From Pseudomaricurvus alcaniphilus (GTDB lineage Bacteria; Pseudomonadota; Gammaproteobacteria; Pseudomonadales; Cellvibrionaceae): a stretch of 64,000 bases of DNA. Both the position numbers and the translations under genes were made by a program. Location of the stretch: contig NZ_JAAOIX010000002.1 in assembly GCF_011440395.1 (NCBI RefSeq), positions 124,001 to 188,000 on the forward strand. Direction: 5' to 3'. Below are positions 42,635 to 51,278 of this stretch, piece by piece; the stretch's first letter is position 1; each line of letters begins with the position of its first letter. The notes below the pieces were generated by a model that saw only the letters and a program-made list of their open reading frames with translations, did not search any database and was not told the DNA's origin.

Positions 42635-43819
42635 CTAGAACTTTAGCGAAACTGACATCATCAGCATGTTCCAGTACTTATGCCTGGGGATGCCGTTGTT
42701 TTCTATCATTGACAGCCAGGCGGCGCCCTCCACCATATGCCATTCGGCATTGAGGGATAAATTCTGATTGATATCCCAGCGCCCGCCCACGGTCCAGTCC
42801 TTGGCGTAGCGGGTGTAGGCAGGGCGTTTGAAGGTGGCTTCATACTGCTTACCGCGGCGATCGTCGTTGTTGCGCACTGTATGATCGTAGCGCAGGAAAA
42901 AATTCAAATCGTTAACGCGGTAGTCACCCTGAACAAAAAAGTTATCGCCATCTACACTGATCTCGGGGAAACCGAAACCGCTCAAGGTCGAACTGCGCCG
43001 TAAAAACTCTGCGGTGATCCCCCAGCGCTCCTGTTGGTGCTGCACCGACAGCAAAGTGGGTTTAAAATCAAACACCCCCGCCTGCAATCCGTCCCCATCC
43101 GCGGGATTATAATCTACGTTGATTTTGCCGTGGGTCAAGGCAAACCGCCAGCGCCCAAAATCATAGTCGTAATTCAATTTTGCCAGCCAGGAGTCATCCC
43201 TACCCTCCAGGCTGCCGGGCCTGACATCGCCGAGCACAGTCACTTCCAGGTCCGGATCCCTGGTGCGAGGCCGGGCTCGCTCCGCCTCAAACATTAACTC
43301 CCCATTTGCTATGGTCTTTACCATATAAACCTGGACACCGTCCGCGGAAATACTGAAATTGCGATTATTATCCGAGTAAACCGACTGCGGCAGAAGAATG
43401 CTGGGGCGCGTTCCAGCGACATCTCGAGTCGCATTGAAAAAACCCAACGGGTTAATCACCCGGCCTACCCGGACTCCGGCAGAAGCGCTCTCATTATCCC
43501 AAAAAACATACTCGGCAAACGCGTAGTCGATACGATCCTTGCCGTTATCGGAAGCACCCGCGTCGCGCACCAGAACCTGTCCGGCAAAACGCAATTTGGG
43601 GCTGACCTCCCAAAAGGCATTGACACCCAACTCATAAAACTCAAAACTGCCGTCATCGCTGCTGCCGAAAAACTTGTTTTTATTGGAGAGCAGAAAGCTT
43701 TGTGAGGCAAATCCATGCACTTGCACATCACCTATAGTCACGGCGTATGCGGTGTTGAACGTTGCACCGGATAGCAACCACAACCACACCAGCTTACGTA
43801 CTGTTGTAAACATTTTCAT
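42635..43819 (-). CDS. Outer-membrane porin-like beta-barrel
   Basis: This 394-residue protein has a signal peptide ending near TAYA, many alternating amphipathic strands rich in aromatic residues, and a C-terminal phenylalanine (SVSLKF) as in outer-membrane barrels. It resembles porin-like proteins that lie next to sensory genes in marine gammaproteobacteria. The substrate is unknown. Its start overlaps the binding-protein gene by ATGA, so it is translated with the two upstream genes of the operon. Confidence 0.8.
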   Translation of the reverse strand: MKMFTTVRKLVWLWLLSGATFNTAYAVTIGDVQVHGFASQSFLLSNKNKFFGSSDDGSFEFYELGVNAFWEVSPKLRFAGQVLVRDAGASDNGKDRIDYAFAEYVFWDNESASAGVRVGRVINPLGFFNATRDVAGTRPSILLPQSVYSDNNRNFSISADGVQVYMVKTIANGELMFEAERARPRTRDPDLEVTVLGDVRPGSLEGRDDSWLAKLNYDYDFGRWRFALTHGKINVDYNPADGDGLQAGVFDFKPTLLSVQHQQERWGITAEFLRRSSTLSGFGFPEISVDGDNFFVQGDYRVNDLNFFLRYDHTVRNNDDRRGKQYEATFKRPAYTRYAKDWTVGGRWDINQNLSLNAEWHMVEGAAWLSMIENNGIPRHKYWNMLMMSVSLKF

Positions 43820-44292
43820 ATCTTTTCTAACTCCAGTACCTTTACGCCCGGCCCAGCCAGGCCCCGGGTAAGATAACCGATGGCATTGTCGGTTTCAGAC
43901 ACTCGCTCGTACATCTCCGCTTCCGAGGCCACCACCGTAGGTGATGCCCCCACCCCGGAAAACACCCGGGAATCCCAAATCTTTCTCAAGTTATAGGGAA
44001 AGGTTTTGAGGATTGATTTGGCAAATTTTTCATGCACTTCATGATTATCCTTCAGAACAAAGACCCGGACTGCGGCACCACTTGGCCAGGTCCGTGCCCG
44101 CATACCAAACAGGGAGCGCAAATACGTTCTGTTGACTGCAACGTTTTCGAGATTTTTGTTGGCGATAACAACGACACTGGAGTCCGCGGACCAACAGGGC
44201 AGGGCCAGACTGAACAGCAGAACGAGCATCAACCATAGCGGTGTCGAGCGCACCATCCCGCGCCCTCCGCCGGCCGGAAGCAACTTATTCAT
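43816..44292 (-). CDS. Small periplasmic PstS-like substrate-binding protein
   Basis: This 158-residue protein has a signal peptide (LWLMLVLLFSLALPCWSA) and a single small domain with VVVIANKNLENVAVNRTYLRSLFGMRARTWPSG, a pattern seen in short phosphate-binding-protein-like proteins. It overlaps genes on both sides by 4 bp: a GGDEF-EAL sensor upstream and a porin downstream. It might pass a periplasmic cue to the sensor; this is inference. An internal ATG at codon 13 would give a tidier signal peptide. Confidence 0.75.
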   Translation of the reverse strand: MNKLLPAGGGRGMVRSTPLWLMLVLLFSLALPCWSADSSVVVIANKNLENVAVNRTYLRSLFGMRARTWPSGAAVRVFVLKDNHEVHEKFAKSILKTFPYNLRKIWDSRVFSGVGASPTVVASEAEMYERVSETDNAIGYLTRGLAGPGVKVLELEKI

Positions 44293-47147
44293 TGCGAAGA
44301 ACTCGACAGCGAGGGCGGCTGCACCAGGGTGGGGCTGGGCTTGCCGATAAAATACCCCTGTGCATAATTAACTCCCAATTGCGTCAACAACTGCAGTATT
44401 TTCTCATCTTCCACAAACTCCGCCACCGACTGTTTACCCAAACCCTGCACCACATCATTTATGGATTTTACAAACAATCGGTCCTCGAAGTCCGTCACCA
44501 TATTCTTCACAAAGGAACCATCCAGCTTGACATAGTCCACCGCCAGTTGCCGCAAGTAATACCAGGAGGAAAAGCCAACCCCAAAATCATCCAGCGAAAA
44601 GCGGAAGCCGCGGCGCCTGAACTCATCAATAATCTCCGCGGCGTGGGTTATATCTTCTACCGCTGAGGTTTCCGTGAGTTCAAAGATCAAGTCCGACTGG
44701 CTGAGCCCGGCATCTTCTACCAATCGGTCCACATACTTTACATAGTCAGCACTGACAATCGCCCTGGCCGACAGATTCACCGCCATGCTGATCTTGTGGC
44801 CCTGCGCCTTGAACTCCTTCAGCGCCTTGACCGCCAGTTCCACCACCCGCAAGTCGATCTCGTAAATCAGACCGGTCTTTTCCGCTACCGGAATAAAATA
44901 GCCCGGCGCGATAATGCCGCCATCCTTATCGAGCATTCGCACCAGCGCTTCGTAGTGGGAAATAACGTTGTTCCTGATATCCAGAATGGGCTGGTAATGT
45001 AAAATCAGGCCATCGCTATCGAGCGCATCCTGGATTTTCGTCTTCCAGTTAATGATATTTTTCAACTCGGACTTTTCCACTTCCGAGCCCGAATACAATT
45101 GCCAGCTGTTGCGCGCATTACTCAGGGATTTCGCCGCGTACATGGCGAAGTCGGCATTTGCCATCAACTCTTCGATGCTGGTTCCGTGCTGGGGGAACAG
45201 CGCTACCCCGGCACTGATGCTGGCCCGATAGCTGCTATCCTGGACTTGTATTTCAACCGCCAGAATCTGGTCACACAACTTGCTGGCAAAAGCGAGCACA
45301 CCCTCCTGGTCGGAATTTTCAAGCAGCACCGCGAACTCATCCCCGCCCAGGCGGGCGATAATGTCGGTTTCCCTGATCTCCCGCTTCAAGCGCCAGGCAA
45401 TCTGCTGCAAAATAATATCGCCGGCCATATGGCCACCGGTATCATTGAAGGATTTAAACTGATCGATATCGAAGAAAATCACCGCCCCCGGCTCACCGGT
45501 GCGCTTGCTGACATTCAGGGCCTTCTGAAACTCGCTCTGGAAGCGGCGCCGATTGTAAATTTCCGTCAGCGGGTCGTGATCTGCCAACCAGGCGAGGTTC
45601 TCCTCCGCCTTTTTTCGATCGCTCAGGTCCAGCCCCACCGAGAGTATGGTCACCTGCTCACGATCTTCGTTGGGCAGGCAACTGTGATACCACTCCATTT
45701 GCAGCAGCTTGCCAGAGGCACAGTGAAACTCCAGCTCCTGGCGGAACTCCGTGACCTGGTAACTCAGTAATTTTTCCACCCCGTGGGTGAAGCTGTCGCG
45801 ATCATTTTTCAGGAGATGGGAGGTAAAGAGTGCGCCCCCGGAGCTCGCCACCTGCAAGCCGAGGAGCTTCTTGCCCTCGGCATTGACCAGCAACAATTCT
45901 CCCGCGGTATTCTGGGTCAGAATCACCACATGCACATGGTTGAGCAGGCGAGTGACGAAATTGCGCTCTTCCAGCAGCTCCTGGCGACGCTTTTTAAGGT
46001 GTTCCGAACGGGATAACACTTCGGCATCGAGCTTGTCGAGGGTGTCGGACAAGAGGATGGCGGCATCGTATAAATTGTGTATTTCGTTGCGCAGCAGGTA
46101 GTTGTTACTGTTGTTACCGGCCAGCAGCCTGCGCGCTTCGGCCCGATTCTGGCCAGCCAGTTTCGGCAAATTGGTGGCCACGGTCTGCAATCGCAGCATG
46201 GGTCGCCACAGTAACAGCAGCAACACGGCTTCAGCCCCCAGGGTAGTCAGCAGGGACACCAGCATATAGCCGGTCACAGCCCGCTGCAGAGCCTGCAGAT
46301 CAGAACTGATATCGTCCAGCACCACCAGGCTGACGGTATCCGGCCGATCCATGGCGGTAAGTTGCAGAAAGCGAACTTCGTAATTTTTGGAGCCCAAAGC
46401 AACCAGGTGCCTGTCAGCCGCCACCGCCCTGGCAAAGGATTTCTGGCTCGCCAACTGCATCAGTACGGGCAGGGAAGTTGCGCTGTTGGTAAGCGCCACG
46501 ACTCTTTTATCCCAGCCCTGTAGCAACTGGTGTTCTGTTTCAGACTCAGCCTTGTTCGCCACCAGAATACCGATATTGGCTGAAGTCGCCGCCCGGAACT
46601 GCAGCACCACGTCTGCCAGCGAGCTGGTGAAGTACATAAGCCCGACACTGTCGTCGGTGTTAAAAATCGGCAGCAACGCCACGGTAACGCAGGCCGAAGG
46701 ACACCAAATCTTGGCCAGCGGCTGCTCTTCCGCCAGCACCTGCCGGGCCCAATCATCGGGCATCGCCGCCACATCCAGCTCGCTGCCCCAGTGATTTAAC
46801 AGCCGGCCATCGGCATCGGTAATGACAATGGAATCGACCCCCCATTCGAAATTCAACTGCCCCCAGTTCGAGCCTATGACAGAGCTGATCGTGGCAACAT
46901 CTGCCGCCGCGTGCTGCTCCACCGCCAACCCCTGCATATGGCCTGCCAGACGAATCAATTGTGACTGGATTGTCAACAGCGAGGCCTCGATGGCGTAGCG
47001 ACGATCGACAAAGCGGCGCTCCCGGTCATTGGCATAGGCTTGCTCCAGGCCCTGTTTGCCATAGAATGCGAACAGGCCTCCGCCGATGATCAATATCACA
47101 CTGACAAACACCACGGCTTGCCACTTGAGGCTTAAAAACCCTTTCAT
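44289..47147 (-). CDS. Membrane GGDEF-EAL protein with periplasmic sensor and PAS domain
   Basis: This 952-residue protein has a transmembrane helix at about 10-29, a periplasmic sensor domain (about 30-288), a second helix (about 292-314), a coiled coil, a PAS domain (about 395-515), a GGDEF domain (about 520-680) with GGDEF at 601-605 and the inhibition site RETD at 592-595, and an EAL domain (about 700-945) with EAL at 733-735. Both catalytic signatures are intact, so it may make or break c-di-GMP depending on its input. It heads an operon with a binding protein and a porin. Confidence 0.92.
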   Translation of the reverse strand: MKGFLSLKWQAVVFVSVILIIGGGLFAFYGKQGLEQAYANDRERRFVDRRYAIEASLLTIQSQLIRLAGHMQGLAVEQHAAADVATISSVIGSNWGQLNFEWGVDSIVITDADGRLLNHWGSELDVAAMPDDWARQVLAEEQPLAKIWCPSACVTVALLPIFNTDDSVGLMYFTSSLADVVLQFRAATSANIGILVANKAESETEHQLLQGWDKRVVALTNSATSLPVLMQLASQKSFARAVAADRHLVALGSKNYEVRFLQLTAMDRPDTVSLVVLDDISSDLQALQRAVTGYMLVSLLTTLGAEAVLLLLLWRPMLRLQTVATNLPKLAGQNRAEARRLLAGNNSNNYLLRNEIHNLYDAAILLSDTLDKLDAEVLSRSEHLKKRRQELLEERNFVTRLLNHVHVVILTQNTAGELLLVNAEGKKLLGLQVASSGGALFTSHLLKNDRDSFTHGVEKLLSYQVTEFRQELEFHCASGKLLQMEWYHSCLPNEDREQVTILSVGLDLSDRKKAEENLAWLADHDPLTEIYNRRRFQSEFQKALNVSKRTGEPGAVIFFDIDQFKSFNDTGGHMAGDIILQQIAWRLKREIRETDIIARLGGDEFAVLLENSDQEGVLAFASKLCDQILAVEIQVQDSSYRASISAGVALFPQHGTSIEELMANADFAMYAAKSLSNARNSWQLYSGSEVEKSELKNIINWKTKIQDALDSDGLILHYQPILDIRNNVISHYEALVRMLDKDGGIIAPGYFIPVAEKTGLIYEIDLRVVELAVKALKEFKAQGHKISMAVNLSARAIVSADYVKYVDRLVEDAGLSQSDLIFELTETSAVEDITHAAEIIDEFRRRGFRFSLDDFGVGFSSWYYLRQLAVDYVKLDGSFVKNMVTDFEDRLFVKSINDVVQGLGKQSVAEFVEDEKILQLLTQLGVNYAQGYFIGKPSPTLVQPPSLSSSSQ

Positions 47148-47425
47148 CCAGTATTACTCAATTCCCGCAATTTCCAGTGGCATGGGTGGCGCAGCTTTAG
47201 TTAAGTGTTTATTTCTTAAAGTATTATCGACAATTGGCACAATCGAAAGGCCGGCGGCGAAATACCGTCACCATAAGCATCAACCATCAATATAGTAGAT
47301 TTTCGCGCCATCACCAGCCGCGCCCGCTGAGCAGCCACAACGGCGCACGGGCCGGTTGACAAATCGGCATCACCTGAGACACTAGGCTCCCCCAAAATGC
47401 CACCCCGCAAAGGACACACCCCACT

Positions 47426-48427
47426 ATGCAAACAACCAAGACTCTGGGCGAATTCATTATCGAACGCCAATCTCAATACCCGGGCTCGTCCGGCGCCCTG
47501 ACACTGCTGTTCTCATCGATTCGCCTCGCCGCCAAAGTGGTACACCGGGAAATCAACAAGGCCGGACTGGTGGATATCACCGGCGCAGCGGGGGAGGAAA
47601 ATATCCAGGGAGAGCAACAACAGAAACTGGATGTGTTCGCCAACGACCGCTTCAAGACCGCCCTTGCCGCCCGCGGAGTGGCCTGCGGCATCGCCTCTGA
47701 AGAGGAGGACAATTACGTCACCTTTGATGAGGGCCACAACAAGGACGCGCAGTACGTGGTGCTGATGGACCCCCTGGATGGCTCCTCCAATATCGATGTC
47801 AATGTCTCGGTCGGCACCATCTTTTCCATTTACAAACGGGTTTCACCCACCGGCGAAGCGGTGACCGAGGCCGACTTCCTGCAGCCGGGCAAAGACCAGG
47901 TTGCCGCCGGCTATGTGATTTACGGCTCCTCCACTATGCTGGTATACACCACCGGCAACGGCGTCAACGGTTTCACTTACGACCCCAGCCTCGGAGTGTT
48001 TTACCTCTCGCACCCCAATATGCAAATGCCGCAAGACGGTCGCATCTACTCTGTCAATGAAGGCAATTACATCCATTTCCCCGCGGGGGTGAAAAAATAC
48101 ATCAAATACTGCCAGGAGGAAGACCTGGCCAGCCATCGCCCCTATACCTCGCGCTATATTGGCTCGCTGGTTTCCGATTTTCATCGCAACCTGATCAAGG
48201 GCGGCATCTACCTCTACCCGACCTCCAGCAGCTACCCCAACGGTAAATTGCGACTGTTGTATGAGTGCAACCCCATCGCCCTGATTGCCGAGCAGGCCGG
48301 CGGCAGTGCCAGCGCCGGCCCCAACCAGCGCATCCTCGACATCAAGCCCACTGAACTGCATCAGCGCGTACCCTTCTTTGTGGGCTCGAAAAACATGGTC
48401 GCTAAAGTGGAAGAGTTTCTGGGCTAA
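47426..48427 (+). CDS. fbp: Fructose-1,6-bisphosphatase, class I
   Basis: This 333-residue protein contains the metal-binding motif [17 protein letters not shown] (about 113-129), the preceding [11 protein letters not shown] acidic site, and the sugar-phosphate-binding region [13 protein letters not shown]-like ([16 protein letters not shown]). It performs the committed step of gluconeogenesis. It is a single gene closed by a strong hairpin. The promoter should lie in the 280 nt shared with the divergent GGDEF-EAL gene. Confidence 0.96.
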   Translation: MQTTKTLGEFIIERQSQYPGSSGALTLLFSSIRLAAKVVHREINKAGLVDITGAAGEENIQGEQQQKLDVFANDRFKTALAARGVACGIASEEEDNYVTFDEGHNKDAQYVVLMDPLDGSSNIDVNVSVGTIFSIYKRVSPTGEAVTEADFLQPGKDQVAAGYVIYGSSTMLVYTTGNGVNGFTYDPSLGVFYLSHPNMQMPQDGRIYSVNEGNYIHFPAGVKKYIKYCQEEDLASHRPYTSRYIGSLVSDFHRNLIKGGIYLYPTSSSYPNGKLRLLYECNPIALIAEQAGGSASAGPNQRILDIKPTELHQRVPFFVGSKNMVAKVEEFLG

Positions 48428-48463
48428 AGCGGCCGCTGCTGCCATTTGTATTGCTGCACCAAC

Positions 48464-48500
48464 GCTGTGCCAGCCGGTTCAATAACCCGGCTGGCACAGC
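48464..48500 (+). terminator. Long-stem hairpin after fbp
   Basis: GCTGTGCCAGCCGG (48464-48477) pairs perfectly with CCGGCTGGCACAGC (48487-48500) around a 9-nt loop. Only CATTT follows, so it is a strong stem with a poor T tail. Confidence 0.65.
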
Positions 48501-48773
48501 CATTTCACGGCGCTCAAACGCCGGCGCACAACTCTCGACAGAAATCCCGCACTGAACGGATGCAACATTCGAAATAATCTGGTACGTTTCCTGCTGGATA
48601 CAATGAATGTATCAACACAACACAGGAAGGTTCTTATCCATGTCTTGCCCTCGCCAGTATTTCTGGCAACATTGGCAACTTCGGCTGACCAGCCACTTAA
48701 TCCCATCGGCAACCGGCTCCCTGGTGATCGTCCCGCCGCCGGCAAACACGCAAATCAACCTTAGAGTTTATTT
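48501..48773. other. Leader and promoter region of the first ATP-grasp/alpha-E operon
   Basis: Two short open frames (about 45 and 53 codons) run into the next gene, but their sequences look like random reading of non-coding DNA. I see no clear promoter or regulatory motif. No strong ribosome-binding site precedes the ATG at 48774. Confidence 0.45.
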
Positions 48774-50240
48774 ATGACCACTGCTTGGAACGACTATCAA
48801 TCGGGCGAGTTCTATGACGAGTTGATCGGCCCCAATGGTAACGCTCGCAAACCGGCGCAAAAGCTGGTTTCCTACCTCAAGTCCCTGACCGATGAGGAAG
48901 TCAGCTCTCGCAAACTGGCGGCCGAGCTGGCGATAAAGGACATGGGTATCAGCTTTACCGTGTATACCGACGAGGGCAATATCGACCGGGCCTGGCCCTT
49001 TGACATTATCCCCAGGGTGATCTCAAAGACCCAGTGGGACAAGACCGACGCCGGCCTGAAGCAGCGCCTGCAAGCGCTGAATATGTTTATCGACGACCTG
49101 TACAACGGTCAAAAAATCATCAAGGATGGCGTCATCCCCGAATACGTGCTGAAGCAATCCACCAATTACCGCAAAGAATGCGAAGGCATTTCGCCCGCTT
49201 ATGGGGTTTGGGCCCATATTTGCGGCACTGATTTGGTGCGCGATAAAGATGGCGAATTCTACGTTCTCGAAGACAACCTGCGGGTACCCTCCGGGGTCTC
49301 CTACATGCTGGAGAACCGTTCCATCATGAAACGAGTGCTGCCGGATGTCTTTGAAAAAGTTGATATTGCCCCGATTGAAGCCTACACCTCCCACCTGTTT
49401 GAAACCCTGACCAGCCTGTCACCGCGAAAAATCAGGAAGCCGGTTGTTGCAGTCCTGACTCCCGGCATCTATAACTCCGCCTACTTCGAGCACGCCTTCC
49501 TGGCACAGAAAATGGGCGCTGAACTGGTACAGGGCAGCGACCTGGTGGTGCAGGACGATGACTGCGTCTACATGAAAACCATTGCCGGGCTGGAGCGGGT
49601 CGATGTCATCTATCGCCGAATCGATGACCTGTTTCTTGACCCCGAGGCATTCCGCAAGGATTCCGCTCTCGGTGTCACCGGCCTGATGCGCGCCTGGAAA
49701 GCCGGCAACGTTGCTCTCGCCAACGCACCGGGCGCCGGGGTGGCCGACGACAAGGTGGTCTACGCCTACGTACCGGAGGTCATCAAATACTACCTCGGTG
49801 AAGACCCACTGCTACCCAATGTCGAAACTTTTCTCTGCTATGACAAGAAGCAGCGCGACTATGTACTCGCCAATCTCGACAAGCTGGTGGTGAAGCCCGC
49901 TAACGAGTCCGGCGGTTACGGTATGCTGATCGGGCCTCACTCCACCAAAAAAGAGCGCGAGACCTTTGCCGAACTGATTAAGGCCAAACCGCGCAATTAT
50001 ATCGCCCAGCCAACCCTGGCCCTTTCCACCGCCCCCACCTTTACGGAAAAGGGCAACACCCCGGAGCCGCGTCACCTGGACCTGCGCCCCTTTGTGCTGC
50101 AGGCGAAAGACAGTTACGTCACCACCGGCGGTCTTACCCGGGTGGCACTGAAAAAAGGCTCCCTGGTAGTGAACTCCTCCCAGGGCGGCGGCAGCAAGGA
50201 CACCTGGATTGTGGATACCCACCCGGAGGCAAAAGCATAA
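48774..50240 (+). CDS. Circularly permuted type 2 ATP-grasp protein
   Basis: This 488-residue protein has the marks of the circularly permuted ATP-grasp family: ENLRVPSGVSYMLENR, VIYRRIDDLFLDPE, LVVKPANESGGYGMLIGP and a terminal GGGSKDTWIVDT. Family members are predicted amide ligases and travel with alpha-E and transglutaminase proteins. It overlaps the alpha-E gene by one base (TAATG). Iyer and colleagues proposed that these systems make and use a small peptide or protein tag; the product remains unknown. The fused protein at 54.9 kb carries a related copy in which the KPANESGGYG region reads KPVYRVAGSHSAYGG. Confidence 0.88.
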   Translation: MTTAWNDYQSGEFYDELIGPNGNARKPAQKLVSYLKSLTDEEVSSRKLAAELAIKDMGISFTVYTDEGNIDRAWPFDIIPRVISKTQWDKTDAGLKQRLQALNMFIDDLYNGQKIIKDGVIPEYVLKQSTNYRKECEGISPAYGVWAHICGTDLVRDKDGEFYVLEDNLRVPSGVSYMLENRSIMKRVLPDVFEKVDIAPIEAYTSHLFETLTSLSPRKIRKPVVAVLTPGIYNSAYFEHAFLAQKMGAELVQGSDLVVQDDDCVYMKTIAGLERVDVIYRRIDDLFLDPEAFRKDSALGVTGLMRAWKAGNVALANAPGAGVADDKVVYAYVPEVIKYYLGEDPLLPNVETFLCYDKKQRDYVLANLDKLVVKPANESGGYGMLIGPHSTKKERETFAELIKAKPRNYIAQPTLALSTAPTFTEKGNTPEPRHLDLRPFVLQAKDSYVTTGGLTRVALKKGSLVVNSSQGGGSKDTWIVDTHPEAKA

Positions 50241-51175
50241 TGTTATCCAGAGTTGCAGAGAGAGTATATTGGTCGGCCCGTTACCTGGAGCGCATCAGCA
50301 GCACCGTGCGCCTGGTCAGCATCTATCAGTCGCTGTTGTTTGACCTGCCCAACAATGTCAGCCTGAGCTGGTACAACCTGATCATTATCAACGACCTGGA
50401 AGAAGCCTTTGGCGAACGCTACACCAATCGCACCGAACGCAATGTGGTCAAATTCCTGCTCGGTGATGAAGACAACCCCTCGTCGCTGATCAACTCCATG
50501 CGGGCGGTGCGCGAGAATGTGCGCACCACCCGGGACGCCGTGCCGGAGGAAGCCTGGGAGATGATCTGCGAGCTCAGCATGTACGTCCAGGACAATATTG
50601 AACTGGCGCTCAACCGCCGCTCGCGGCACGAATTCCTCGAGGATGTCACCAAGGGCTGCCTGCAGATCAACGGCCTGCTGTTTAGCACCATGCCCCAGGA
50701 CGCCGCCTGGGAGTTCCTTCACATCGGCCGTAACCTCGAGCGCGCTGACATGACGTCGCGCTACCTGGAAGCCGGGCTGACTGCCATTATCGAACTCAAG
50801 AATGACGACAGTGCCATCAACAGCCGGCAGATCATCTGGGGCAGTGTGCTGCGCTCACTGAACGCCTCGCAATATTACCTGCGAGCCACGCGCTCACCCG
50901 TAATAGGCGAGGAAGTCGTGCCCTACCTGCTCAATGATACGGTGTTTCCAAAATCCATCGCCCACTGTATCGGCGCCATCATCGGGTCCTGTGCTAAACT
51001 GCCCCGCTCCCAAACGGCACTGAAAAAGCTGAAAGACATCCAGAAGCAATTGGGGGCGGAGATCAATCACCAGGACCTGGACTCCAAGTTGCTGGAGCAC
51101 TTCAACCAGCTGCAAATTCTGCTGACCAATATTCATATTATTATCAGTGACACCTGGTTTCCTGCGCACGAATGA
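50240..51175 (+). CDS. Alpha-E domain protein
   Basis: This all-helical protein of 311 residues starts MLSRVAERVYWSARYLERISS and includes the conserved FLHIGRNLERADMTSRYLE. It belongs to the alpha-E family, which has a predicted active-site glutamate/arginine set but no proven activity. It is encoded directly behind the ATP-grasp protein and 103 nt before the transglutaminase. Fusion of the same two domains in the 54.9-kb gene shows that they act together. Confidence 0.88.
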   Translation: MLSRVAERVYWSARYLERISSTVRLVSIYQSLLFDLPNNVSLSWYNLIIINDLEEAFGERYTNRTERNVVKFLLGDEDNPSSLINSMRAVRENVRTTRDAVPEEAWEMICELSMYVQDNIELALNRRSRHEFLEDVTKGCLQINGLLFSTMPQDAAWEFLHIGRNLERADMTSRYLEAGLTAIIELKNDDSAINSRQIIWGSVLRSLNASQYYLRATRSPVIGEEVVPYLLNDTVFPKSIAHCIGAIIGSCAKLPRSQTALKKLKDIQKQLGAEINHQDLDSKLLEHFNQLQILLTNIHIIISDTWFPAHE

Positions 51176-51278
51176 CCCCTACCAGGAATGAGGCGAGAGC
51201 ACACTTAACTAACCAAGCTATATCCCCGGCGTACCAGTTGCGGTGCCGGGGCCATGAATAAACGGAACACACACAGCC

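Noticed and set aside
48585-48773. Two short open frames (about 53 and 45 codons) running into the first circularly permuted ATP-grasp gene
   Set aside because: One has a plausible ribosome-binding site (AGGAAGG), but both peptides look random and the two frames overlap each other over the same bases.
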